Assembly: GCA_902728285.1 (NCBI GenBank) | Contig: CACVBU010000019.1 | Location: 212,778 to 276,777, forward strand | Length of the DNA: 64,000 nt | Direction: 5' to 3' | Source: Clytia hemisphaerica | Lineage: Eukaryota; Cnidaria; Hydrozoa; Leptothecata; Clytiidae | In this document: one piece after another, positions 23,397 to 38,300 of the stretch | Position numbering within the stretch: position 1 is the first letter of the stretch | How the letters are laid out: every line of letters begins with the position of its first letter | Translations under genes and position numbers: made by a program | The notes under the pieces: generated by a model | The model's database searches: none | Seen by the model: only the letters and a program-made list of their open reading frames with translations | Told to the model about the DNA's origin: nothing

Positions 23397-26300
23397 TCAT
23401 GACTTACTCGCTTGTTTACGTAGGGATTCATTAGCTTTTTGTGCCAGCTCTAAAATAAGATATAGTAAAGAACTATAGTAACAAAGTGAAGAATTTCAAT
23501 AATATATTTAAGATATTTCCAGGGTCATAGATCATTAAAATAGGATGACTCTGACACTTTCCTTTCTAGCACCATCTCTTCTCCCAGAAAACCTCAAATT
23601 TTTGAAACCCCTGGCTTCGTTTTTGAGCAATTGGCTTTTATTATTATGGATAATGCAAGTTTCGTGAACAAATATGAAAATACTAAATTAAAGTTATGGA
23701 TGGCTTCTTGAATATATTCGACCAAAACTTTAATCAGTGAATTTGTTCTTAAGAAGAATTATATTTAAATTAAACGCACACACGAACAAGACAGCTAGAA
23801 AGAACAAATTACCGTAATTGCAGAGATAAAACTGCGCCTCTTCTGGCATGATATTGCTCATTTTCATAACCAAAAACTTTATAGAGACTTGTTCGAGTAC
23901 CATCATCCTGTACTTCATGCCATTTCGAGAAAAATTATCGGTGATGATGTGACCGATATGCTCCAGCACATCTTCGGTTAGTCCACCTGGAATTAAAAGT
24001 ATTAAAAAATTTCTGATTTGAGGATCAAGGAGGGATTACCAACGAATGTAAATCTACACAAAAATTGTTCCATAATTTTTCACAGAATTCATTTTCAATG
24101 AAATTGCCTGCTTCAAGGCAAAACTCATTTGGAAAAAATATAGAGGCAATATCAAAGTATAAAATATGATAACCTAAAACATACCCGAAGACGTATTGTG
24201 GGCCAGATCATTTTTTGTGAATGTTTTCTTTTCGGTCTTTATGATTTCGAACTCATCGTTATAGATTGGAATATCATAAAAGTGATCTTTTAATTTGAAG
24301 TATACGTCATGGCGCCAACATGGAATGGAATTCGCTTCTATTCGTTTCAAAAGTCCAACAATACATTCCTGGTGTTCTTGAACGTCAGCCTTTACCATTT
24401 TCTCGCACTGTTTCTCGATGCGAGACATCTCTTCTTGAGATAGCTTTTTCTCTGAAATAAAAAGCAGTAAAACACTATAAAAGTTTGTTTTCTGTTATTA
24501 TTCACAGTAAAAAGCTTTGATGTTTGGGAGAAACCTTAGAATCTGATCACCATTTTTCTATTATTTTCTTTATTCTTAAATTTAATAGAATAAACCAACG
24601 AACCTTCGAGCATGTCGTTGAATTGTGTACTATCATCATCGTTTTCTGTAGGCCTGTTTCCTGCCACTAAAAAGAAATTGACGTCAACTTGTCACTTAAA
24701 AGAACCATCAGCGACTAAATCCAAGCTTGACTTCGCTATTTTTTCTTGAAAAAGTGAAGGTTTCTTGAAAAAAAGCCCTTTTTGAGCTATCACTGACATA
24801 GTATTTAACTTAAACCTGTAAAATGAGAATAATGCCTACTATATAAAAACTGTAATGAAAGATTGTAATATCACACCGTTTTCATCCAAAGAAGCGTTAG
24901 TAGATGGAGATGGACTTGTCTCTTCATCAATATTGTCTCCTGTCGCTAAAAAGAAATTGAAAAGGGTGAAGGTTTCAATAATAATAATAAAGGCTGCTAA
25001 AATATTATTTCCACGGAGGGCCACTAAACAAAGCTATCACTGACATAGTGCTTTACTTAAACCTATAAAACGAGAATAATCCCTACTATCAAAAAATTGT
25101 TATAAGAGATTGTAACATCATACCGTGTTCATCCAACGAAGCATTGGTACTTTGACTTTCCTCTTCCGATACAGGTTGTTCTCCTATTGCTAAAAAGAAA
25201 TTGAAAAGGTTAAGGTTTCTTGAAAAAAATACCTTTCTGAGCTATCGCTGACACAGTGTTCAACTTAAACCTATAAGATGAGAATAATGCCTACTATTAA
25301 AAACTGTAATAAGACATTGTAATATCACACCGTTTTCAGATGGTGATGGACTTGTCTCTTCATCAATATTGTCTCTGGTCATAGGTTGGTCTCCTTCTGC
25401 TGAAAAGAATTTAAACAGACCACTTCATTGAAATGAACCATCAGTCATTAAAACAATCTATGACACGGCCAGTTTATTATTTATTTTCAAAAAAATTACT
25501 GTGATATTAGGTTTAATTTTTGTCATTACCTGTGATCTGTAGGTCAATGTCCTTCGTGGATACTATAAACAAGATCATAATAATAAATACTACAATGCTT
25601 TTACTTGTATCTAAGAAAACAAAGATGTCACGACTTTATGAAGTCTTTTTCGTTAAGTAATGACGACGAGCTGTTTTTAGGGAGCCCCTAATGCTGAATT
25701 AGATTTAAACAGTCCAGTCCAAGTTTTTCTGCCTCATTTTCAGATAAGAAAAAATCGTATTCACCTCATAGAATTATCATCCTTAGCAGCTGTGTAAAAT
25801 AAGCGGATGAATAAATAATAAAATTAAGTAGGGAATTTACCTTCGATTTCTGAATTGAATATGGATTCGGCTTTATCGTCTAGAAAAAAATTGTATTAGT
25901 TAGTGTTAATTGAACAGATGATTTATTACATCACAATGCCTGTTAGCGTTACTCTTGAAGACCTCTTAAAATTTCTTAACATAACACTTGTCATCCAAAA
26001 ATCAATTAACCAAAAGTTATACCTGTTTCTTCTGTGAGCGATTTGTATAAATTAGGGTCTTCATAGTCATTGTTGAAGTTTTGTTTTATTTTCTCCTTCA
26101 AACTTTTGAACTATGTTTGTTCTTCATCCTTCGAGACGTCGTTTGGTTTGGGAATCAATTCTGGGTTAAAGTTTCCCCTTGTTTTCTCGTAAAGTTTCAT
26201 GGAGAGTCTGACAGACTCTCTTTGTTGAAAATGCATAATGTAAAATTTGGCCGTTGTCGTTGGCCGATTTTGCATGAATATTCTTGAGACGGTCTCCAGT

Positions 26301-29300
26301 TTTTCTTGGTCGTGTCCGGCTAACTCGGTGGCAATTGCGTGCCTTATTCTTGTTGGTGAACATCTCTTGCTACTAAAAATATATGGAAATGTTCTAATTA
26401 AAATGCAAAGAAGTTACTAATCAGAGTCTAAAGGTGACTTCTTCAATCAAACAATTTGTTTTTTTTTTCGAAACTTATGGGTCTGTTTCAAAGTTTTATT
26501 TTATTTTCCATACAAAAAGTGTATGAAGGATAAATATTTAGAATTGCGTTGGATAATTATTTATTATAATTAAAAGCTTGGGCCACAAAGTATGTTTTAT
26601 CTTGCACACAGTTAAATTCTACCTCGATTTATCACCAAACCCACATTTTATGAACAGGCTGGTGCATGCGCTTGCCACCAGTGACGAGGTCATCTTTCTT
26701 GAAGCGTTTTTGTCTTGTTTCTTGCCAGCTTTCGTTGAGTTAAAAAGGAACCTATCACATTGCTCAAGTGCTTCATCTTTTATGATAATCGGTCTTAGAT
26801 GTTCGATGTACATTTTAATTTGATGGAATACAGCATTTGGAATGACCAGTAGCTTCTCACCATATATCAAGGAAGTTTTGTATTTCTCCGACTTCACCAC
26901 CATCGCATACCCGTTGCTTACATAGTCAGATGATTTGACAGCCTCGTCAATATGCTGAAGCGTCATTTCTGCTTTGTTAGACGAACGGGCAGCATTTCCC
27001 TACAAGTCGAAAAGACACCCTAGCTTCAAGGAAGTTCATTTAAATTTAACGTCTAAAGGTACTTGATTTAAAGAATCAATTATTTAGTATCAATCAATTG
27101 AACAGAATCATTCCTCTTATGAATTGTTCAAAAACATTACTTCTGCGGGTAACTTTAAAACATTACTTGTAAAACTTTAGTTTCAAGTCTGAAAATTTGC
27201 GTACACCTTTTGCTATAGTTGTAGGGACGTATTACTCAAAATAATATATGCACAGACCTTTTCATGTAGCAAAACTAGATAAACAACTTACTTGACATAT
27301 AATGAAGATAAGCAAGTTGCGACATTCGCTAACCAAGAAGGGGGTTAGCCGTTTATCAACCGACGAGGGATCGTTCAAAAGCTTTCCTAGATTGACAACG
27401 TAATCTGTGTTGCCATGGTCAATAGATTGCGTTGTTTCCATTTGACTGAAATAATTGGCAAAACAAAAACAGTTATCTATCATTCTCTGTAAACATATTA
27501 ATAAGCATAATGTGAGCTATTTAAAAGTTAGAAAATGCTTTAATGTAAAGCGCTAAAAAGATACAGGTAATGGGAACAAGAAAAATCCACGGGGCCTGAA
27601 GGAGTGCGGGAGTAGAAAATATAGCATCTATAGAAAAGTTTTACGTGCTGTTCTTTCAAAACGGACAGACTGACTGACACACGGAAGTGCAGAAGCGCAA
27701 ATGAAAGATCCTATTGCTATCGCTAAGACTGGACCAAAAATCAAGAGATGAAATTTGATCTATCTTAATGATATACTTACAGACAACTTCTTGCCGAACA
27801 ATAATGTAACGATGCAGCTCCTTCCTGAGTGATTTTAGTTTCTTCTTTATCCTGACAATGTCTTTGAGCGTGAGATCTGAATGAAAATATATTTTATATT
27901 CATAAAGAATGAAATGACGCCTTTTCAAAACAATACAAGCTACTTAAGGTTTTCCGACGAAACCTGAAAATAACAGTTATAGTGCGGAGAGTGTAAAGAG
28001 ATGTCTACTACTCGGTTAATTGTTCATATTTATGCTACACATTAATATAAGTTTTAAGTTCTCGAGTGTGTCAATGAGGTGAATTTTCTGGTCTGTAAAA
28101 TTTATCAAATTTTGCGATTTTCATAATGAAGAGTATTGAGCTCAAATTTAAACGTATAAACAAGTTCAGAATATTGTGTAATTGATTTATTGTGAAAATA
28201 TAACCTTTTAACTGAAGTTTAGGGCAAACTCTTTTGTTAAAACTGTCAAAAACCGCGAGTAAATGACCACTGAAGTAAGGTCCCAAAATTGCTGTTTATC
28301 AAAAAAAGCAACGACTCGGCCGAGAGTTAAGGGTCAAAAACAACTGTTTAGGGTGGCCTGCACATAGGGGCACCTGATCTAGGGTCGGGGCTAATTTTAT
28401 GGCTTAAATATTTTCTTCAGGAAGTTATTTTGTCAAAGAAATCTTCGAAGTCCAGACTTTGATCTCCTGTTATTCGAGATAGGGACCATGAAAAAATAGC
28501 CCGACCCACGGTTCGGTCCGCAATTTATCTGGCTTTCAAGAAAATCTAAAATGGCTTTTTGATAGCCAATACAATCGCTGCATTTGCAGGTTTAGTGGGC
28601 CCCATTACTCTGCTAAAGAAAATTCATTGGATTCGAGAAAACATCAAAATTACAGACCAGACAAAAAATTACGCAATGCCCTCTACAAGCCATTGTGATT
28701 GGCTGATCGGGAAAAAGACGTGAGATCTGATTGGCGTAGAAAAAAGTGAATTTTTTTTAAGAAGGAGGCGGGGAAGAAAAAGAGGCGAAATGTCTCAAAA
28801 TGAACTTCAAAAATCAAGAAACTTGCAAAAATTGAAAGGAAAGAAATGAATTTTATTCTTCTTGTGAAATATTTTATAGCTCATTCATAGGACGGGGATG
28901 TATCTAAACTAGAAGGACTAGACATCAGATTTAGAAAAACGAGACAAGGTGACTTTTTGATACACAATGCACAATATATTTTAAACTTTCTGTAGCTCAG
29001 ACATAAAAAATCCAGAAAAAAATGACTCCAAAACCATCTGAAATCCATTTTTTCTACATCCTGAAGAAAAAGAAAGAATATAAATAAATCTAATATAAAT
29101 CAAGATTTGTGTCATCAATCCATAACCTTAGAGATAAAACTTTCAGTGAGACAGGGATGGTTAGCATAAAATACCCATCTTTTACTTCCATTATCTTTAT
29201 AAAGACCATAATAGCATAACATAGCATTTTAATCTACATTCTGCCAGAACAGGGATATTAGAAAATGAAAGAGCTTTAGCTCTTATGTAGGGAAATTAAA

Positions 29301-32300
29301 TATCTAAAGTGAGGAGGTTTGAAGGAGTGAAAGGGGTTTAGCATTTGCCAAATAATAATGAGCTGAGTCAGGCTGGATTCTCCATGAATTTCGACCAATT
29401 TTGAGGTGGTACCACAACTCCTTCTTCAGTTGACAGTGAGAGAATTCTCTTGCTCTTGTCATCTGCGACTTGAATAATATCAAGAATCCACAATTAATAA
29501 AAGTTAACTAACCTTTGTTTTATTGCAGTTGAGCTCCAGCACGCATTTCAAATTCAAAAACATCTCAAAACTGAAGAAAGCTCGGTTTTTTCTTCTTCCC
29601 ATCTTCTTCGTTCTTAAATTGCACTAACATCATCATCATTGACAACACCAAAAAAATCTAAAGCTTTTTGGAGAATAAAATAAAGAATTGTAAACAACAA
29701 AGAAGTGAATAAAAATGAAAACTGAAGCTATAACTCTGGGCAAAAATAATGCCCTTCCAATAAACTTGTGCATCCAAAATACAGTTAAAATTACTAAGAA
29801 GTGTTTCCTGATTATAAATCATAATTCTTTCAAAGAAAATACATTTGACTCTGTTAAATGAAAATAATACCGGTATGCAACATTTAGAAAAAGAAAATAT
29901 CAGAGTCCTTCCCCTCTCAGAAAAAAAGATTTCAATGATTTCGAAAGATCGAGTGACAAACAACATTTTCCAGACTGTCCAGATTGAACGTACTTACTAA
30001 AATAAATTGTTTCAAAACATTTGAAAACATTTGCGCGCTCGTGTGAACACTCAAAAACATTCGATTTTCAAAGCGCTGTTTAGATTTGAAAATTCGAATG
30101 TATTCTCGGCGTAAAGCTCTGTTTAGACTTAAACACGGAAAAAACTACAGACTCGCAAAATTCACCTCATTGATTTCCTCGAGTTACAAAAGTTACCTCT
30201 ATTTGCTGTTAAAGGCCATTTTATTTCACAGTAAAAAGTATTAACAGTGGCCTTATGCTTACCAATGAAAATAATCGCGAACTTCCAAGAAGTCCAAGAA
30301 AGCATCCAGGGCAAGGAGTCTGGAACCTATTGTTGTGGCCTGGTTGTGTTCCCTTGTTCGACTTTCTGGGGTATCTGTAGGATTGTTCTTAATTTCTTTC
30401 AACAAGTTGAGAAAGTACCGGTCCTCAATTTCGTGCCTTAATTTCAACTTGTTGGGCTCCAAACGCATTGTTGGGTCAACACAATTCCAAATATATATCA
30501 CCCTGTTCCTTTTCTGTGCGGCGTCTTCAGGCGTTTTACCTTGCGTGATGAGATACCGAGTAAAGTCCTTAAACAGGTCCTCGGTGTTGTGGTAGGTAAA
30601 CCGAAAGTCTTCCAAAATTGCTTTGTTCGTTCCTTTCGGCAACTTACTTGCCAGCATGGTTGGCTTGCTTATAGTTTGGAGGGATAACTGTAAAGAAAGA
30701 AAATATGTTAACGCTATATGTGAGACAGTTTAAAAAATAAGCAAGCATACGAGATGTTTTCCTTGAGTTAGGATTAAATTAAGGATTCAAGACATTAGTC
30801 TTTACCATTCGATTCTATCCTCTCATATGAAAATCAGAGAATTCAGCGTGGACCATTTTACTTATAACTGGTATATGGTTTTTTCAAAGGAAATGTTAAC
30901 AACAAATATGAATGCACCTCTTTATCTGAGTCGTTGAAAAGATCTCCAGCCGAATCATACTCGTCAATTGTTGGGCCCAAGTCAGCCGTGATGAAGGTAA
31001 CATAGGAGTGATCAGTATTTTTCTCTACAAATCTTTTGACTTCATCGTTACCTTTGATGTCTTTATGTTGGTCTTTTATGTGCTTGGACATTTTATTTAC
31101 ACAAATTCCATGAATTTTACAAACACGTGGTTTGCTTTGCCCAGAATGGGAACTAAGAGAAAGCCACCTAAAAATAATGAAATATAATAGTAACAAGAGC
31201 CGCAAAGATGCGGATAAATATTTCCTTCGCAATGCCGAAAACGTCTAAAAGAAAATTGAATGCTAGGTATTTATTAGAAAATACATGAAAGTACATAATG
31301 TAAGATTTATAGGCGTGAAAAGTGCCGGTTTTATGTAGTAGGTTTAAAATTGTATTTTTTGCTTGTTTTTCATTATTTTCAAGCTCTACCCAGAGTTATA
31401 CCAAATTATGTTACAGACTTTTACACGATGGATTGAAAGTGATAAGATAAGACATGATGGAGATATAGTTCTTGTGTAGATGGTTTAAATTTAGATCTAT
31501 GTTGTTTTCGTTTAATAAACATATTTTTTTCTGACAATGGAAATCAATAAAATCCCGGGGGCTACTTGCGGGGATAAGGGTAGGTTTTTTCATTTAGAGT
31601 GGCAAAATTGTAAAAAAAGTCTCTCTAAGGGTTGGAAATTTTTTAAAAAATCGAAGAAAATTTTTTAAAAAACAAAAAAGGGTACGTTTTTGGAGGTCCC
31701 ATTCACACATACCCTTCATCTGCCAACCCTAGTAGCCCCCGGAATAAAAAATATGATGAAACATTGGTGTGTAGATATAAATGGGGGAAGTAGGATAGGT
31801 TTGTTAAAACGGTTTTTAATACATGTCCTCCTTCATGCTCGAAAAAAGAAGAGCTCACGAGATAATCACGTAATCTAAAAATAATGAAAATAAATATACA
31901 AAGAATAAAAAGATAAAAGATAATTATGCAAAATATGCTAATTATGCGAAAATTATGTAATACATTTTACCAGCTTACTTTTTGTTTCTGCATACATGTG
32001 CTATCTCGTTTTTTATAAGAAAACTCGTGAAGCAGAGATGTACGAACTTTTCACAAAAAATTTATAGATTTTACAAGTTTGCTTGCCCTGAAACTGGGAA
32101 AATAACTGAAAATTTTATTTTTAATCAATCAATTTATTTATTTAATTTAACGATTTTGTTCAGCACCAAAATATCAAACTCTTAAGGTAATTATCCCTTG
32201 TTGGATTATTTCAAAATTAAATCTATTTGTAAGCTAATTTTTGAAAATCTTAAGCAATTTCAGATCTGAGCAAGTAGGTTGCTTATAAAAAATGTGTAGC

Positions 32301-35300
32301 ACGCTTGTTGCTTATTATTTCACTGATGACGCTGAAAAGTTAGAATTAAATCTCTTTTTTTTAGAAAAATCCTTCATTACGAATTGCTTTTTAAAGCCAA
32401 ATTTCAAGGTTCTTACAAATTCACAAATTCACAGAACGGCTACTCGAAATGTTTACATTATTTCATCATTTCATGACGTCAATCAGCTTTATTATGCTCT
32501 TCTATTCTCAAAAAAATTTCTACACAAGAAGGCCTAATTTTTCATTAAACAAAAGGACTATTAACGACTACGCCCATGATTTCCAAAATAGATCTTTTGA
32601 CGTCAAATGTATCTTGATCTTTAGTTTATGCAGGTGTTGGCATTTTGGATTTGAGACTTTGAGAATTTTCCGTATGTTTTCTTTTGTCTGGACTCAATTT
32701 ACTGCTGCAAAAGTTAGCCGGGGGTCATCACTAATGAAAGTAGCTAATATATCGTAAAAGAAAGCATTTATTTGAAACTTGTTCAATGCCCCCTTCCTTC
32801 TTACAAAAGAGATTTCACTGATTGGTTGATTTTCTAAAAGTCAAATAAGTTGTCTGGGGGTTAAAAACTAAATTCACGATTGGTCAATTTTGTTTTATGT
32901 ATTGTTTTTCTAAAAAGTTAAAAAGGGTAAGAAACTAAGTTTACCCCCTTGTTAACATAATATATATAATTTGAATTCCGCGCATGTGTGACACATTTAC
33001 CTCTAATTCTTGACCAGATCAGACCTCTATCATGGCTGAAAACAGAAAACGCGAAGGTAAATGTCTTTTTATTTTTGTTTTGTAATACAGTTAAGTGATT
33101 GGAAATTATTGATTTTAATTTTAAAGCTGACGTCTATGTTTTTAACATAAATCATGAGAAAAAAGTTGTTTAATTAAAAAATTTTTCTTTATTTTAGGAC
33201 TTGATTCCTTCATTCAAGATGTCTCGCCAATAAAGAAAGCCAGAAGGTCTGAAACAAGGTACTTCAATTTTAGAGCACAGAGTGGAGAAGCTAAAGTACA
33301 AGATGGTGTTTCTTACAACCTCAACCTCACCCAACCTTGGAACAAGCTGCAGTTTCTAAATCTCCTGAAAACTGAGAAACTACAAAGAAAAGCAAAACTA
33401 CCGGGATCAATCAAAGAAGGACATTGAACTTGGCCGTTTAAGCACTGTGACTGCTATTCCTGAAACATCATTCAAGTTCAAAGTACACGAAGGTAACCAC
33501 CCTGATCCAAAAACACTGGCTGAAATATCAAATGATGGTTGGGATTTGCAAATTGTTACCGTCATTGTTTACATATCAATTGAGGACTGTTACGAAAGTG
33601 AGTTGTTCGAATCCAAACGAAAAGAGGTTTACATAAACGACGAAACAGAATGTATGTCATTGATCTTATGGGAGACATCGATCCAAAACGTCCCAAAGAG
33701 TGGTGTGTACAAGTGTAGAAGTCTTACCGTGAAACAGCATTTCCTCGAATCTGGACCCACGCTTTGTTTAACGACCAGAACGGAAACAAAGATCGAGCCT
33801 TACATCAGTAAGATTCAAATCAAGAAGAGGACACCGTCGTTTGTCTTATTTGAGAAGCTGAAGTTCCCAATCATCTCTTGCAAGGAGAATTCTTCCAGCA
33901 TTCAATGTAAGTGTGGTAAATTTGTCCAAGCTTCTAAAAGTGATTATTTCAAGTGTCATCATTGTGGACATACATGTTTATACTCGCAATTACCGGCTAC
34001 TTCTAGCTACCATCTCTTCTTCGAAGGGGATAAACAGGTCACCATTTTTCAAAAACAAATTGTGTTGTTCAAGTCCATCAAAAGTATTAATGACAAAGAT
34101 TGCTGTTTTGAGTCCGAAATTTTGAAAGAAAAGGAACTCAGAGTTGTTATTAATAGAAACAACATCGTTGTAACATTTATTTGAGACATATATTATTTTT
34201 TATTTAAGTCTTTAGTTTAACCTTATCTTCTGTTTCTTAGTCAAATAAACTAGAAATAAGGTTAGCTAGCTGGTCTAGTTAATCTGAAATTACTTGTCTT
34301 TGACATCAACGTCTTGAAATATCAGATCAAAACTTTTTGGTTAACTTTTACTTATCACTTGCAGGCCTCTTGTACCGCACTCTAGGATTTATTTTTCACT
34401 TTTTATGGAAAAATTTAAAATAGCGAATGCTAGTTTACTTTTGTATAAACCTTTTTGTGTAGGAAAAGATGAAGCTGAATAACTAATCAACAGAAGCCAT
34501 ATCATTGTAACGTTTATATAGAAAAAGTATATATTATTTCAAAGATTCTTGTAACATATGAAGTATTCATGTTAACAAAAGACCCATCTTCTGTCATTAT
34601 AAGTGTTTCTTCTTTCATTCAAGGTTATTTTTTCATGTATACTTTGTATATAAGCATCTGGCTGAAATTTGAAAAATCTTAAGTTGGCGCCGAAATGTCT
34701 CCAGGCTGAAAAAGCCAAAAACTTATTTTTGAAATTATTACTTAAAAAGAATTTGCAGAGTAAAGTATTTAAATTCTGAAAATGGATCAAGCCCTTGATT
34801 TTTCCTATTTTCAGGTCTACCTTCGATCTTTGCTAGTATAGATAGAATATTTTTGATTAAATTTTTTGTTTCTCTGAAATTGCATATTTAAGCCATCAAT
34901 GATAAGTAATAAAATTAATTTATCGAGATTGGTTTAAAATTTGAACATATATAGGTCTAGGCTTAGGTAAACTTAATCGAAAACGAATTTTGAGATATTC
35001 ATGACATCAAAATTTTTACCAGAAAATGTCGATTTCTTACGAAATATCAATAGTCGCATCTTCTAAAAATACAGCTGACGCTCTCTAATTCGACATTCCA
35101 TTATTCGATTGGCTCTCGTTTTGATCAAATTTCAATCCCCGTTAAATTTCCTTAAGAAACTCATAAACGTTGCTCTAATAATCGACATTCTATAATGCGA
35201 TAAGCTCCCGTAAGATCACACGAAGACTTTTAATTGCTCGGGGACTTTCAAGAATTTTCACCCTATGACTCTTTTCAGCCGAAAATCAACAAAACTGCTG

Positions 35301-38300
35301 ATTGCTGACGGGATATCAAAAGTCGCGTCTATTTTTACTTTTTGTTTCATTGCCTAAAGCCAAAGAATTCTAATCTGGTATAGCATTGAACTTTGAAAAC
35401 AGAAATATGAAAAGATGTTTTTCCATCGGCTAACTAACCGATTTTCTGTAGCAAAAAGTGGAATACCTTAACCTTAAGTGGATAAATTTTTGCGTGGATT
35501 TAATTTCGCGATTGGCCTAAATACGATTATTGGCGGGGATTTAATTTGGCGATAGATCAATTTCGTCAAATTTGGCGAATTGCCGAGTTTGGAAATTTTG
35601 ACGAGGATTTAATTTGGCGAATTTTGGCAAAATTTAATCCCCGCTAAAATTTATCCACTTAAGGTATACCCTCGAATGCTGAATCATTTCCTACAAACTC
35701 AGATTCTTTATTTGGTGAAAGATCTATTTATACAATAGATAATAATTTACATCAATAATAATTGATGTCCTTAAAAGATTTCAAAGTGTTTAAATCTCAG
35801 ACAACATCAAGCAACAAGTCCCTAAGAATTTCAAAATTCCATTTATGTTATTGCCAGTATTTACAGGATTATTCATAAGATGACTGTAGGTTCAAAACTA
35901 CGGATCACGGAATATATCCAAGCTGAACCCGACTGAGAACAACAATGCAGTAATCAAATTGGCTAGAACTTTAATTTTCGTTAGGTGGACTTTAAATGGA
36001 TTTTAGTATTATACTAGCGGTCACCCGGCGTCCCACCGCCAAGTAGAGTGTTGTTGAACACATCAAAAGACTTGATTATATAATTATTATTTTATGCGCT
36101 GATTTCCAGAAATATTATAAAGCCAAAAAGGGCAAATATTTAAAATGAAAGAATGACAAAAAGGAGAATATTTCACAGTAAAAAGAAAACCAAAGAAAAT
36201 TTTATATATTTTCAAAATGAGATGAAATATTTTGCATTATACTTTCATATATAAAATATTGTAAAAAATGTAAAAATTTAAAGTAACTTTTTGAGTTTTT
36301 TGAAATATGTATATACATGCTAAAAAGTAAAAATCTTTCAAAACAGGGACACAATTTCATATTTTCCGACAGAATGGAAAAAAAAATCTCATTTTTATAT
36401 ACTGGGAAACATTTCATAATCTGAAAGAATGTCTATAGGAAAAAACTCCCCTAACAGAAGCCATTTTATGATTTCAAAAAGCATGCTGCAAGAGGAAAAA
36501 ATGTCACATACTTGGAAACAATCAAAATTTTCAAAAAAATGTCAGAAAATAATTTTTAATTGTCATGCCAGGAAATCACTTGAGTTTCTTCATTTTTTAA
36601 ATGCATGTGGAAGAAAATGTCAAGTTCACGACAAAAGTTTTCCACGTTTTGAATGCACGTGTAAGAGAATCTCCAAATTTATCACAAAAGTTTCCACGTT
36701 TTAAATGTACATACAACTGCTTTAACTTGGGACGATTGGTCGAAACATGGGACTGTTTGATATCTGGTCTGTATTTTCACTAACTTGTTAAATCTCTTTG
36801 ACAACAAATATGTTTTGATAACTCCCCACCAAGTTTATCAATCATACTTCCTTTCATAACATGTCACGTGATAACTTTCACTGATAGCGACAATTGGAGA
36901 ATTAGAGAACACCTGCTGCCTAACCTCCTATCGCCCGATGGGATTAACAAATAACGCGTGTGTAACTTGCTGCCCGAGTGACGTCAAACGCTCCATCCTT
37001 TTGCCATTTTTTTAATACGCCGTTCATTAACTCAAATCAAATGACTTTGGAGGTTCGGTGAAATGGTGGCCAAATTGCCGTCCCATGTTTTGTCAGATAG
37101 TCCCAAGTCGGAGCAGTCGACGGTAAGAAAATCTCCAAATTCACGACAAAAGTTTCCACGTTTAAAACACACGTTGCAAAAGATGTCTAAATTCACAACT
37201 AAAGTTTTCCACGTTTTAAAATGCACGCGGGGAAGAAAATCTCCAAGTTCAAGAAAAATTTTAATTGTACAAGTGATTTGATTTCAAATTAATTACATCC
37301 ATATTCAATGCAATAAACCTTTTAAGAAGTATAACATAACATTCTTCATATTGGGGCCATGGTGTTCCGAATCCGGTTATCAGCTTTAAAATTTGAAATT
37401 TATAACCGCAACGTGTTTTCACTAACTGTCACTAACCCCAGCAGTTAATTCATTGTTGTAGATAAAAAAACCAAGGGAAATTTAATCATTAACCAGTCAA
37501 TTTTGCTCCACGTTTAAATTTTTAGCTAAAATCAGTTCATCAACCATTCACATTGTTGCATTGTCGGCTTGCATTCGTTGGGTGCAAACTTTTTTCATAT
37601 TGCAAGTATGTAATTTTTCAGGTATAACATGATCAGATTTATTCACAGTCACTTGCCTTCGATTTATGTAAATATACAAACAAAATTGAAGTTAGTTTGT
37701 TGTGAAAGTTGATAAAATGTCCTGTTTTTCCAAGACCAAGAGATTGTATTATCATCTCTCATTCCAGCTCATTTCAAACCAACAGAATGTAAACGAAACA
37801 TCAAATCCAGAAAGTAATATTAAAGGGGAACTCAACAAATTTTGGATTTTTTTGTTTCTATCCTGAAATGGTTTGTTTCAACAATAAATTTCAAAATTTC
37901 AAGGTTGCAACTCTCCTTTCACTCTAAAAATTTGTTTAATGAGCTTTTAAAAAGAGGCTCCCCTCTACTAAAATGAAATTGTTTATCAAATAAAAAAGAC
38001 GCACTTTCAGCTGTTTTATGACGTAGCTGCATTCAGAAAGAGGAAGATGCTTATCTTCTCAGGCTAAAAATCAGTGAAGACAGGCCCTTCAGTAGAGGGT
38101 TTGTGACTAAATTTTTGTGTTTCATGTTGAATTTTTTATTGTTATTCAGCTAAATCACCCACAATTTACCAGGAATACTTTTCTATGTATTTATTTCTTA
38201 TTTAAAACAGAACTCTGAAAACATACTGTAGTCATAACTGAATTTGTTCTGTTTTCTGAATACTTTGACGTCATAATCAAAAGAGAAGTCGATCTTTTTT

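Noticed and set aside
30247-30595. Plus-strand ORFs opposite recombinase exon 9
   Set aside because: Antisense shadows of a well-supported coding exon.
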